Part shown: positions 27,204 to 34,956 of the stretch, in pieces
Layout of the letters: the number at the start of each line of letters is the position of its first letter
How positions within the stretch are numbered: position 1 is the stretch's first letter
Source: Bacillus sp. MM2020_1
GTDB lineage: Bacteria > Bacillota > Bacilli > Bacillales > Cytobacillaceae
Assembly (NCBI GenBank): GCA_011250595.1
Contig: JAANMP010000003.1
Span: forward strand, 1-64,000
Length of the DNA stretch: 64,000 nt
Direction of reading: 5' to 3'
Made by a program: the position numbers and the translations under genes
Notes under the pieces: model-generated
Database searches by the model: none
What the model was told of the DNA's origin: nothing
What the model saw: the letters and a program-made list of their open reading frames with translations, nothing else

Positions 27204-27233
27204 GCTGAATCATTTTTAAAAGGAGTGAATCGT

Positions 27234-28502
27234 TTGGACACTTATGAAATGCGCATAAAACGATGGATAAAGGAGAATCGAGCGCGGGGGGCAAGATTGT
27301 TACAAATACTTGTCCGGGAAAATAGTACACGGGGAAACGAAAGCAGTACACAAGCAATAATTATTGAAAAATGTCGGCAGTTAGGCCTAACTCTCGATAT
27401 ATGGGAAATCGGTGGTGACGAATTAAAATCCCATCCTGCCTATTGTTGTGATCGTCAAAGCTTCGGCGGGAATCCTAACCTTGTAGCCATTTTAAAGGGT
27501 ACAGGGGGAGGTAAATCGATGATTTTAAATGGTCATATCGATGTGGTCCCAGTTGGGGATGAATTAAGCTGGAAACATGACCCATTTAGTGGGACCATAG
27601 AATGCGGCAAGCTTTATGGAAGAGGAGCCACCGATATGAAGGGTGGGAACGCAGCACTTCTAATGGCGATTGAGTCATTAATAGCCAATGGTATTCAACT
27701 GAAAGGGGATGTGATTTTTCAAAGTGTGATAGAAGAAGAAAGCGGCGGGGCTGGCACCCTTGCAGCCGTCCTTAGAGGTTACCATGCAGACGGGGCCATT
27801 ATTCCAGAACCAACCAATCTGAAAATATTCCCAAAGCAGCAGGGCTCGATGTGGTTCAGAATTATAGTAAAAGGCAAGGCGGCACACGGTGGAACAAGGT
27901 ACAAAGGTGTAAGCGCCATTGAAAAAGCCCTATTAGTCATTCAAAATTTACAACAATTAGAGAAAGATAGAAATGCCAGAATTACAGATCCTCTCTTTGA
28001 CAAAATCCCCATCCCTATACCAATTAATATTGGGAAGCTTACGAGCGGCGAATGGCCTTCTTCGGTGCCTGACACCGCCATTATTGAAGGGAGAATGGGA
28101 GTTTCTCCGGACGAAACGATTCAATCAGCACAGCTGGAGATGGAAAAGTGTTTAAGTGAAATTGGTGAACAAGATGTGTGGCTTAAGGAAAATTCTCTTA
28201 AATTAGAATGGTTTGGCGGCAAATGGCTGCCAGGCAGTCTTGAAAAGGACCATCCTTTAATGAATGAATTAACGAAGAGTTTTATAGAAGTAAAGAGTGA
28301 TCGTCCTATCATTGAGGCAAGCCCTTGGGGAACAGATGGCGGTATCCTTTCTACGATTGGTAATACACCCGTTGTTATTTTCGGACCCGGGATTACAGAA
28401 ACCGCACATGATGCCAATGAGCATATAGTCCTTGAAGATATGTTTATTGCAAGTGAGATCATTGCACTAACCTTATTAAAATGGTGTGAGGTAGTAGAAT
28501 AA
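27234..28502 (+). CDS. yodQ: M20 family deacylase (YodQ)
   Basis: Zinc amidohydrolase of the ArgE/DapE group (422 residues). Metal and catalytic residues are visible in LNGHIDVVP (His, Asp), GRGATDMKGG (Asp) and IEEESGGAG (Glu pair), and AAHGG belongs to the dimerisation/substrate domain. I choose the TTG at 27234 because AAGGAG is eight bases before it. In this cluster it most likely removes the acetyl group that protects the distal amino group of beta-lysine intermediates. It is followed by a strong terminator. Confidence 0.9.
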   Translation: MDTYEMRIKRWIKENRARGARLLQILVRENSTRGNESSTQAIIIEKCRQLGLTLDIWEIGGDELKSHPAYCCDRQSFGGNPNLVAILKGTGGGKSMILNGHIDVVPVGDELSWKHDPFSGTIECGKLYGRGATDMKGGNAALLMAIESLIANGIQLKGDVIFQSVIEEESGGAGTLAAVLRGYHADGAIIPEPTNLKIFPKQQGSMWFRIIVKGKAAHGGTRYKGVSAIEKALLVIQNLQQLEKDRNARITDPLFDKIPIPIPINIGKLTSGEWPSSVPDTAIIEGRMGVSPDETIQSAQLEMEKCLSEIGEQDVWLKENSLKLEWFGGKWLPGSLEKDHPLMNELTKSFIEVKSDRPIIEASPWGTDGGILSTIGNTPVVIFGPGITETAHDANEHIVLEDMFIASEIIALTLLKWCEVVE

Positions 28503-28576
28503 ATGTTGGAATTTTTCGATTCATTATCAAAAGATTGTTATAATTGTATTATAAGGTGTTAGATTGGTGTAATAGA

Positions 28577-28608
28577 AATGTCTGGCTAATCTAGGCCAGA
28601 CATTTTTG
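28577..28608 (+). terminator. Intrinsic terminator of the yodTSRQ unit
   Basis: ATGTCTGGC / GCCAGACAT stem with an 8-nt loop, then TTTTTG. It splits the lysine cluster into yodTSRQ and yodP onward. Confidence 0.88.
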
Positions 28609-28652
28609 CGGGAGAATGCTAGAAATTATTCATTTTCGTTGGGGTGAATTGA

Positions 28653-29507
28653 ATGAATCAAACCGCATCCACAATTGTTCAAGAAGAAAGCAACTATTTT
28701 CTCGAAATATATCTTGATCCATTTAATAAACGTATTCGTGTGGATGATTATCGTGGGAATACAAAATTGCTTATTGAGCGAGCTGAAGAGTTCGCGGCAA
28801 AACACAAGGCTGAAAAGTTAATTGTTAAGGTCCGCAGTGAAAATTTTCTTGATTTCTTAGAAAGGGGCTTTCAGCCGGAAGCAGTAGTCGATCGCTATTT
28901 TCTAGGTTCAGATGCTCATTTTTTTTCAAAGTATTACACTGCAGAACGTAAGCAAAATGATCATTGGGTGACCGAAGACGGAATGATCCATAGTATCTAC
29001 CAATTAGATACGTCGGTTCAGAAAGCTTATCCACCCAAGGAATATGAATTAAAAAAGGTTGACGATAATTGTGCTGTGGAACTTGCGGCACTTTACCGGC
29101 AAGTGTTTCAAATTTATCCAACCCCTTTGCATGATTCAGAGTATATAAAAAAGACAATCAAGGATGGGACCGTTTATTACGCTTTTTTCCATCAAGGAAA
29201 AATTGTTAGTGCTGCTTCAGCCGAAGTTCATTCTTTTTATAAAAATGCAGAATTAACGGATTGTGCGACATTAACGGAACATCGGAAATATGGGTTAATG
29301 AAAATAATTCTTCAGGAACTTGAAGTTGAGTTGAAAAGGAAGGGCATCTTTTGTGCCTATTCCATTGCAAGGTCGTTATCCTTTGGGATGAATGCTGTCT
29401 TATTTCAACTGGGCTATTCGTATCGGGGCAGACTGATGAACAATTGCTACATTTATGACAAGCTTGAAAATATGAATATGTGGGTAAAGAATCTGGCAAA
29501 CTGCTAA
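28653..29507 (+). CDS. yodP: Beta-lysine N6-acetyltransferase (AblB/YodP)
   Basis: GNAT-fold enzyme (284 residues) of the AblB family, which acetylates the epsilon amino group of L-beta-lysine. The N-terminal half is a family-specific domain; the C-terminal GNAT region has LTDCATLTEHRKYGLMKIIL (acetyl-CoA loop) and FGMNAVLFQLGYSYRGR. GGGGTGAA precedes the ATG. Its partner kamA lies two genes on. AblA/AblB together make N6-acetyl-beta-lysine, an osmolyte in some organisms; the CoA-transferase and aminotransferase here argue for catabolism. Confidence 0.92.
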   Translation: MNQTASTIVQEESNYFLEIYLDPFNKRIRVDDYRGNTKLLIERAEEFAAKHKAEKLIVKVRSENFLDFLERGFQPEAVVDRYFLGSDAHFFSKYYTAERKQNDHWVTEDGMIHSIYQLDTSVQKAYPPKEYELKKVDDNCAVELAALYRQVFQIYPTPLHDSEYIKKTIKDGTVYYAFFHQGKIVSAASAEVHSFYKNAELTDCATLTEHRKYGLMKIILQELEVELKRKGIFCAYSIARSLSFGMNAVLFQLGYSYRGRLMNNCYIYDKLENMNMWVKNLANC

Positions 29508-29509
29508 AA

Positions 29510-29537
29510 TTTCGGCTTACCGTGCCAGTTTTTCGGC
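29510..29537 (+). repeat. Pair of TTTCGGC direct repeats, one motif-spacing of two helical turns
   Basis: TTTCGGC occurs at 29510-29516 and 29531-29537, exactly 21 bp apart, in the gap between yodP and the activator gene. The same heptamer recurs at 30984-30990 upstream of kamA. It could be a binding site for the activator. The second copy also forms a weak GTGCC/GGCAC dyad. Confidence 0.4.
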
Positions 29538-29572
29538 ACCTTGAAAGATGTCAATGAAGGGCAGGTGAAGAA

Positions 29573-30973
29573 ATGGTTCAGTTAACCGCTTTAACGCAAG
29601 AAGTTCTGACAGCTATTCTAAAAGGCATTGATGAAGGAATACATGTAGTTAACACGGCAGGGAAAACAATTTTTTATAATGAAGTAGCAGCAAAGCACGA
29701 TGGGATGGATGTGAAGGAAGTGCAGGGAAAGTATTTAATTGACGCATTTCCCTCCCTAACGGAAAACTCAAGTACCTTGCTGAAAGTAATCAAAACAGGA
29801 AAGCCCATTTACAATCAAACACAGGTTTATATGAATTTGCATGGGACAAGAATTGATACAATAAATACAACCCTGCCAATCTTTCTAGGGGAAGAAATCA
29901 TTGGTGCTGTTGAAATTGCCAAAGATTATTCCCGGATGAAACTGCTGGCAGAACGACTATTAGATCTACAAAAGGGTTTGAATAAAAGCAGTAAAAAGAA
30001 GGCATTGAAGCAAGTTAACTATACTTTAAATGATTTGCTTACGAGGAGTACAGCCTTTCAAAGCATGAAAGACGAGGCTAAGAAGCTGGCAAAATCTGAT
30101 TCCCCTATTCTCGTATACGGCGAGTCTGGGACAGGGAAAGAACTATTTGTTCAGGGAGTTCATCATGAATCCCACCGCTCATCTGAACCGTTTATTGCAC
30201 AAAATTGTGCTGCCATCCCTGAAACACTGTTAGAAAGTATCTTGTTTGGCACGGCCAAAGGAAGCTATACAGGGGCAGTGGACCGCAAAGGATTATTTGA
30301 ATTGGCAGATGGCGGAACACTATTCCTTGATGAATTACATACAATGCCAATTGAATTACAAGCGAAGCTGTTGCGTGTATTGGAGGATGGAATGGTGAGG
30401 AGGGTCGGAAGTTCGCAAAGTATTTCTGTGAATGTGCGCATCATTGCGGCAATGAATGTCATGCCAAACAAGGCTCTTCAAGAGCAAACGCTTCGTGCAG
30501 ACCTTTACTATCGTTTAAATGTATTTACCTTTTCACTTATCCCCTTAAGAGACCGAAAAGAAGATATTCTTTTTTTAACAGATCATTTTATGAAGGATTT
30601 TAATCAAAAGCTGTTTAAAAATATTAGCAGATATGAGAAGAAGCTTGAGCTTTTTCTTATCAATTATCAATGGCCGGGTAATGTTAGGGAACTTAAACAT
30701 ACGATTGAATATATGATGAATGTTTGTGAAAGAGAGCACCTGCTGTATGAAGATTTACCAAGCATTTTACGACGTCTTCCAGTTACATCACCAGCTATAA
30801 GTAATAGTGATGCAAAAGAGAGTTTATCGTTAAGAAAAAATATCGAAGAATTAGAGAAAAAGCTTATTAGAAATGCCCTTAATTTATCAGAAGGGAACAT
30901 TAACCAAGCAGCGAAGCTATTAGAGATTCCTAGGCAAACACTACAATATAAAATAAAAAAAATAGTGGACTAA
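29573..30973 (+). CDS. kamR: Sigma-54-dependent transcriptional activator of lysine catabolism
   Basis: Enhancer-binding protein (466 residues): an N-terminal PAS sensor (about 10-125), an AAA+ domain with Walker A GESGTGKE (about 182), the sigma-54 contact loop as GSYTGA instead of GAFTGA, Walker B GTLFLDELH, and a C-terminal Fis-type helix-turn-helix (NINQAAKLLEIPRQTLQYKI). It lies between yodP and kamA, and kamA carries a matching -24/-12 promoter. A regulator named KamR has, as I recall, been described for the kam operon of B. thuringiensis; the symbol is used by analogy. GGCAGGTGAAGAA precedes the ATG. Confidence 0.88.
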   Translation: MVQLTALTQEVLTAILKGIDEGIHVVNTAGKTIFYNEVAAKHDGMDVKEVQGKYLIDAFPSLTENSSTLLKVIKTGKPIYNQTQVYMNLHGTRIDTINTTLPIFLGEEIIGAVEIAKDYSRMKLLAERLLDLQKGLNKSSKKKALKQVNYTLNDLLTRSTAFQSMKDEAKKLAKSDSPILVYGESGTGKELFVQGVHHESHRSSEPFIAQNCAAIPETLLESILFGTAKGSYTGAVDRKGLFELADGGTLFLDELHTMPIELQAKLLRVLEDGMVRRVGSSQSISVNVRIIAAMNVMPNKALQEQTLRADLYYRLNVFTFSLIPLRDRKEDILFLTDHFMKDFNQKLFKNISRYEKKLELFLINYQWPGNVRELKHTIEYMMNVCEREHLLYEDLPSILRRLPVTSPAISNSDAKESLSLRKNIEELEKKLIRNALNLSEGNINQAAKLLEIPRQTLQYKIKKIVD

Positions 30974-30976
30974 GCA

Positions 30977-31002
30977 GCCGAGATTTCGGCGCTTTTTTTT
31001 TT
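30977..31002 (+). terminator. Terminator of the activator gene, also a possible activator site
   Basis: Near-palindrome GCCGAGA-TTTCGGC (30977-30990) followed by GC and ten T. It contains the TTTCGGC motif and lies about 100 bp upstream of the kamA start point, the usual distance of an enhancer-binding-protein site, so it may do two jobs. Confidence 0.7.
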
Positions 31003-31063
31003 GAAAGAAGATTAAAAAAACAAAAATTTCAGCAAAAAGTAGCTTCTAAGCCTTTTTATGACA

Positions 31064-31080
31064 TTGGCACACATCTTGCA
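31064..31080 (+). promoter_or_regulatory. Sigma-54 (-24/-12) promoter of kamA
   Basis: TTGGCACACATCTTGCA: the TTGGCAC element with GG at -24 (31066-31067) and TTGCA with GC at -12 (31078-31079) at the correct 10-bp GG-to-GC spacing. Predicted start near 31091, 26 nt before the kamA ATG. The adjacent activator gene supports it strongly. Confidence 0.92.
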
Positions 31081-31116
31081 TATTATTTTAGTGAAGCAAG
31101 ATGGGAGGAATTTACA

Positions 31117-32556
31117 ATGAAGCAATTTTTATATAAACCAAAAAGGCATTGGAAGGATATAGAGCTTTGGAAAGATGTTACTTCAGAGCAATGGAATGAT
31201 TGGCTTTGGCAGCTAACCAATACAATCCGGACATTAGAAGATTTAAAAAAGGTGATTCATTTAACACCCGATGAAGAGGAGGGGGTAAGAATATCAACGA
31301 AAACGATCCCCTTAAATATCACACCTTATTATGCTTCGTTAATGAACCCTGACGATCCTCGTTGTCCAATCAGAATGCAGTCAGTGCCTATATCGAAGGA
31401 GATTTATAAAACAAAATATGATCTTGAGGACCCATTATATGAGGATGAGGATTCACCCGTCCCCGGGTTAACACACCGCTATCCGGACAGAGTTCTCTTC
31501 CTTGTTACCAATCAATGTTCGATGTATTGCCGCTACTGTACAAGGCGGCGTTTTTCAGGGCAAATTGGCATGGGGGTTCCCAAAAAACAGCTTGATGCAG
31601 CTATTTCCTATATTAGGCAAACTCCTCAGGTAAGAGATGTTTTAATCTCAGGCGGTGACGGACTGCTGATTAATGATAATATTTTGGAATATATCCTTAA
31701 AAACCTGCGGGAAATTGACCATGTGGAAATTATTCGGATAGGGACAAGGGCACCGGTTGTATTCCCACAGCGAATTACTGAAAACCTTTGTAATATCTTG
31801 AAAAAATATCATCCAATCTGGCTAAATACTCATTTTAATACTTCAATTGAAATAACCGAGGACTCAAAACGAGCCTGCGAAATGCTTGCCAATGCTGGTG
31901 TTCCGGTGGGTAACCAGTCGGTTATTCTTGCAGGAATCAATGACAGTGTGCCAATTATGAAAAAACTCATGCATGATCTTGTCAAAATCCGCGTCCGACC
32001 ATATTACATTTATCAATGTGATTTATCCGAAGGAATTGGACATTTTAGGGCCCCTGTTTCAAAAGGATTGGAAATTATCGAGGGACTTCGCGGACATACC
32101 TCAGGTTATGCGGTTCCGACCTTTGTCGTCGATGCACCTGGTGGCGGCGGTAAAATTGCTCTACAGCCGAATTACCTCATCTCGCAAAGTCCGGAAAAAG
32201 TGGTCCTGCGAAACTTTGAAGGGGTCATTACTTCTTATCCGGAACCGGAAAATTATGTCCCGGGAAGAGCAGAGGGTTATTTTCAAGAGGTTTACCCTGA
32301 TATGGACGAGAAAAGGTCGCTTACAGGAATCTCAGGGATTATGAATGATCATCACTTTAACCTTGTTCCTGAAGGGTTAACTCGGCTAAATCGTCGAAAA
32401 GATTACAACCAAAACCCTGAACATACTACATTAAAGGATAAGCGCAGCAAACGCGATGAGTTAAAGGATAAGAAATTTAAAGCACTTACGCAGAAGGAAA
32501 TAGAAGGTCAGAAACCTACAAACGAAGGCACATCAGCCGAAACGATGAAGGATTAG
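31117..32556 (+). CDS. kamA: L-lysine 2,3-aminomutase (KamA/AblA)
   Basis: Radical-SAM, PLP-dependent enzyme converting L-lysine to L-beta-lysine, the first step of the cluster's pathway. The [4Fe-4S] site is CSMYCRYC (CxxxCxxC, about residues 132-139), followed by TRRRFSG. The SGGDGLL and DAPGGGGKIALQPNY blocks belong to the SAM and PLP/substrate regions. The 479 residues include a charged C-terminal tail (about 425 onward, rich in Lys, Arg and Asp) typical of Bacillus homologues. GGGAGG precedes the ATG. Confidence 0.96.
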   Translation: MKQFLYKPKRHWKDIELWKDVTSEQWNDWLWQLTNTIRTLEDLKKVIHLTPDEEEGVRISTKTIPLNITPYYASLMNPDDPRCPIRMQSVPISKEIYKTKYDLEDPLYEDEDSPVPGLTHRYPDRVLFLVTNQCSMYCRYCTRRRFSGQIGMGVPKKQLDAAISYIRQTPQVRDVLISGGDGLLINDNILEYILKNLREIDHVEIIRIGTRAPVVFPQRITENLCNILKKYHPIWLNTHFNTSIEITEDSKRACEMLANAGVPVGNQSVILAGINDSVPIMKKLMHDLVKIRVRPYYIYQCDLSEGIGHFRAPVSKGLEIIEGLRGHTSGYAVPTFVVDAPGGGGKIALQPNYLISQSPEKVVLRNFEGVITSYPEPENYVPGRAEGYFQEVYPDMDEKRSLTGISGIMNDHHFNLVPEGLTRLNRRKDYNQNPEHTTLKDKRSKRDELKDKKFKALTQKEIEGQKPTNEGTSAETMKD

Positions 32557-32567
32557 GAGGAGTGTCA

Positions 32568-32852
32568 TTGAAAATTATATGTGAGTGGTGTGAAAGCAAA
32601 AATGTTGAAAGAATAACAAGCTCAGTTTTTTGGGAACTCCCAGATGGGACGCGAGCGATTGAAATCAGTGAAACTCCCACCTTTTCCTGCCCTGATTGTG
32701 GGATGATTTATCAAAGCGAACCAATTGTAAAAGAAATAGAGAATCAGTTATATTTAATTGATTGTAAACCAGTTGGAAAAGTGGTCAGCTTTGAAGAATT
32801 AATGGCTATTCCAAGGTTATTAAAGAAAAATTATTTTGATTTTTCCTCATAA
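32568..32852 (+). CDS. yokU: YokU family zinc-ribbon protein
   Basis: A 94-residue protein with two metal-binding pairs, CEWC and CPDC, giving a YgiT-type zinc ribbon, and a C-terminal MAIPRLLKKNYFDF. The TTG at 32568 is chosen because GGAGGAG lies five bases before; the GTG at 32562 would touch the ribosome site. It is coupled to kamA (11 bp gap) and conserved next to it in B. subtilis. Role unknown. Confidence 0.85.
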   Translation: MKIICEWCESKNVERITSSVFWELPDGTRAIEISETPTFSCPDCGMIYQSEPIVKEIENQLYLIDCKPVGKVVSFEELMAIPRLLKKNYFDFSS

Positions 32853-32853
32853 T

Positions 32854-32885
32854 AAAAGCAGCCTACGATGTTAGGCTGCTTTTGG
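32854..32885 (+). terminator. Intrinsic terminator of kamA-yokU
   Basis: AAAAGCAGCCTA / TAGGCTGCTTTT, 12-bp stem with a short loop. Confidence 0.88.
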
Positions 32886-32986
32886 CTATGGCGGAATCGA
32901 TAAACTCTGGACTCATTCTTTCGTATCCTTTATAGTATTCCATATAAAACTATCCGAGTAAATTTGGATGAGAAAGGCGTTTATCT

Positions 32987-33214
32987 ATGATTAAATCTTT
33001 TTATCATTTTTTAATGAAATATAGGCATCCTGCCCCAAAGGATGCTATAAGTGTCTTTGCTAATCATGCCTTTTTAGATCATAGTTTTCCTAAAGTCTCC
33101 GAGGACTATCATGAGTTAAGTACATATCTGGAATTGAATGGTCATTATTTAGAATCAATGTCAGTTTTTGATGAAGCATGGCAGCAATATATTCTAACTG
33201 AAAGCAAAATATAA
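32987..33214 (+). CDS. yozE: YozE family protein
   Basis: A 75-residue soluble protein with the YozE/SAM-like pattern SFYHFLMKYRHP, then FANHAFLDHSFPK and DYHELSTYLELN. GAAAGGCG precedes the ATG. It follows kamA-yokU as in B. subtilis. Its function is unknown; the fold is a small helical bundle in family structures. Confidence 0.93.
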   Translation: MIKSFYHFLMKYRHPAPKDAISVFANHAFLDHSFPKVSEDYHELSTYLELNGHYLESMSVFDEAWQQYILTESKI

Positions 33215-33220
33215 AAACGT

Positions 33221-33250
33221 AATCGTCTCAGAAATGAGGCGATTTTTTCA
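33221..33250 (+). terminator. Intrinsic terminator of yozE
   Basis: AATCGTCTCA / TGAGGCGATT stem with GAAA tetraloop and six T. Confidence 0.9.
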
Positions 33251-33338
33251 TTTTACAATTCTCATGCGCTTTTATTTAAACGGCGCATATACTATTGTAA
33301 TCAAAATTCACGACTTATTATTGAGAGGATGGGAGGAA

Positions 33339-34034
33339 ATGGGGAATAGAAAAAAACCGAAGTATAAGATCGGTGATACGGTCGTGATTACTATTTATGG
33401 AACTGTTGGCAAGATAACAGATGTGAAATGGCTCGACGGAAAGTATGTTTATGAAGTGAATAAGAGTGACGGATTATTTATTGAATCCGCCTTACAGTTA
33501 CTTTCCGAATATGAAGGCGTTGTGATGGAACAAGAACAAATTGATATCGAATATAGTTTTTTCTTCGGCGATTTAGTTCAAGTGACCGGTTATGGTGCAG
33601 ACTTGTTTAAGGTAGTAGGCTTCCGTACAGAAATTTGGAGATATAAAGAAGATGCTTGGGAAGATGTCATTTATGAGTTATCAAGGGTAAGTGATGGCGA
33701 ATGGCTTGAAGCGGGTGAAGAAGAGTTAACACTTGTCGCCGATGCTGAAAATGCCGATACATTCATTCAAAAACTGGGTCTCTTATACTTAGTGAATAAG
33801 CAGGAAAAGGTAGTTGAAAATCCAAAGGTCCAGAACATGATTAGAAAAGCTGAATTTGAGGAAATTGAACGAAAAAAGGAAAAAAAGGAACTAATTGACA
33901 ACTTATTGGACATATTTAATGATTACCGGATTTTATACGAAATGTTTCAGGACCAGGAATATTATCAAGTCATGCGAGTGATTCTCCGGAAATTAGAAAG
34001 TCTTGTCAGTAACGATGGCAAGAGCCACGTCTAA
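33339..34034 (+). CDS. yodN: YodN-like protein
   Basis: A 231-residue soluble protein. The frame is open from 33234, but the ATG at 33339, right after AGAGGATGGGAGGAA, gives MGNRKKPKYKIGDTVVI, a normal beginning. Two SH3/KOW-like segments are suggested by KIGDTVVITIYGTVGKITDV and FGDLVQVTGYGADLFKVVGF. The C-terminal third (about 165-215) is charged and probably coiled-coil. The name rests on its position and size relative to the B. subtilis yod cluster. Function unknown. Confidence 0.72.
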   Translation: MGNRKKPKYKIGDTVVITIYGTVGKITDVKWLDGKYVYEVNKSDGLFIESALQLLSEYEGVVMEQEQIDIEYSFFFGDLVQVTGYGADLFKVVGFRTEIWRYKEDAWEDVIYELSRVSDGEWLEAGEEELTLVADAENADTFIQKLGLLYLVNKQEKVVENPKVQNMIRKAEFEEIERKKEKKELIDNLLDIFNDYRILYEMFQDQEYYQVMRVILRKLESLVSNDGKSHV

Positions 34035-34040
34035 GTAGAC

Positions 34041-34208
34041 CTACCACTTTGAAATTTCGAATAGTAAATAAATAACAAACGGGATACCAGCCCACTTAAT
34101 AAGAAAAAACATCACATCTAAAACCTTCTCAAATGCTCGGAGGGTGAGTCCATCCTCCTGATTAACATCATCTATCCATGCCTCTAGTTTTAATTGTAAA
34201 TTCAACAT
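34041..34208 (-). CDS. Small single-helix membrane protein
   Basis: A 55-residue ORF opposed to its neighbours, with GAGGTGA five bases before the ATG. The N-terminal half is amphipathic (LKLEAWIDDVNQEDG); the C-terminal half is a membrane helix (VMFFLIKWAGIPFVIYLLFEI) followed by SKW. The good ribosome site and membrane character support a real gene. I do not recognise the family. It is convergent with yodN, 6 bp from its stop. Confidence 0.62.
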   Translation of the reverse strand: MLNLQLKLEAWIDDVNQEDGLTLRAFEKVLDVMFFLIKWAGIPFVIYLLFEISKW

Positions 34209-34400
34209 GATATCACCTCAGAAAAGTTCTTTTGATTCATCCTATGCTTGTCCAATTAAAAAAAGACATCTTCTCCTATATAAATCTTGGGGTTTAATAA
34301 ATCGTCGTTTCTGTGGAAATAGATACTCAGGAAGCTCATCAAAGTAAATAGCATGAAAAAGCCATGTACATCATACATTCTCTAAAAAGGGGGCGATGCT

Positions 34401-34574
34401 ATGAGAGAAATTGAAGTATTTATTGATACTGAAGAGATTGCCGAATTTTTCTTTCATGAGCTTGTGAAAAGGGGATACGTTCCTAGTGAAGAAGAATTAG
34501 AAGAAATTGCAGACATAACCTTTGAATATTTGATTGAGAAAAGTATTATCGATGAAGAAGAAGAGGATGAATAG
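34401..34574 (+). CDS. yozD: YozD family small acidic protein
   Basis: A 57-residue protein starting MREIEVFIDTEEIAEFFF and ending in a strongly acidic tail, matching YozD of B. subtilis as I recall it. It lies in the same neighbourhood (yokU-yozE-yodN-yozD). AAGGGGGCG precedes the ATG. Role unknown. Confidence 0.9.
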   Translation: MREIEVFIDTEEIAEFFFHELVKRGYVPSEEELEEIADITFEYLIEKSIIDEEEEDE

Positions 34575-34642
34575 GAAGACAATTAATCAAATAGAGGAAA
34601 GCTAAGCTGTATTTTCCTTTTATAATAGATTAATACGAAAGA

Positions 34643-34666
34643 CGAGCCTTTGTGCTCGCTTTTTGT
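34643..34666 (+). terminator. Intrinsic terminator of yozD
   Basis: CGAGC / GCTCG stem with 6-nt loop and CTTTTTG tail. Confidence 0.7.
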
Positions 34667-34779
34667 TGTGTTCATGAAGGAAAATTTATTAATGCTTCAT
34701 CCATAATAAATTCTCAAATCCTGAAACCTTTACTTTTTCAAACCGTATAGTTATTTACAAAGCTAAGGAGGGGAAAGAA

Positions 34780-34941
34780 TTGTTAAAAAAAATCCTAAAA
34801 TTGATTTTTAAAAGCAAATCTCATTATAAATATAGTTCCTCAAGTGATGCCTGGAAGCGAAGGGATCATTATAAACACAACAACTTGGGCCATCATCATT
34901 ATAAAAAGAAGTATAAAAGTGGGAGTTTTTTTAGCAGCTAG
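34780..34941 (+). CDS. Small basic Ser/Lys/His/Tyr-rich peptide beside a protein kinase
   Basis: A 53-residue ORF with an excellent ribosome site (AAGGAGGGG, then TTG). It has a short hydrophobic/basic head (LKKILKLIFK), then a body made almost entirely of Ser, Lys, His, Tyr and Arg, including YKYSSSSDAWKRRDHYK and GHHHYKKKYKSG, ending in GSFFSS. The composition resembles spore-coat or nucleic-acid-binding peptides. It ends 15 bp before a Ser/Thr kinase gene, so it is probably co-transcribed and could be a substrate. Not assigned to a family. Confidence 0.65.
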   Translation: MLKKILKLIFKSKSHYKYSSSSDAWKRRDHYKHNNLGHHHYKKKYKSGSFFSS

Positions 34942-34956
34942 CCAGGTGTCCTTTTT

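Noticed and set aside
28064-28076. GGTGCCTGACACC inside yodQ, resembling the REP palindrome at 12531.
   Set aside because: It encodes the Ser-Val-Pro-Asp-Thr stretch normal for M20 enzymes (a VPD motif), and no second palindrome arm flanks it. Coincidence.
24509-34574. Possible prophage boundary, because B. subtilis SP-beta sits near the yod genes.
   Set aside because: No integrase, phage structural gene, att-like direct repeat or composition change was seen here.
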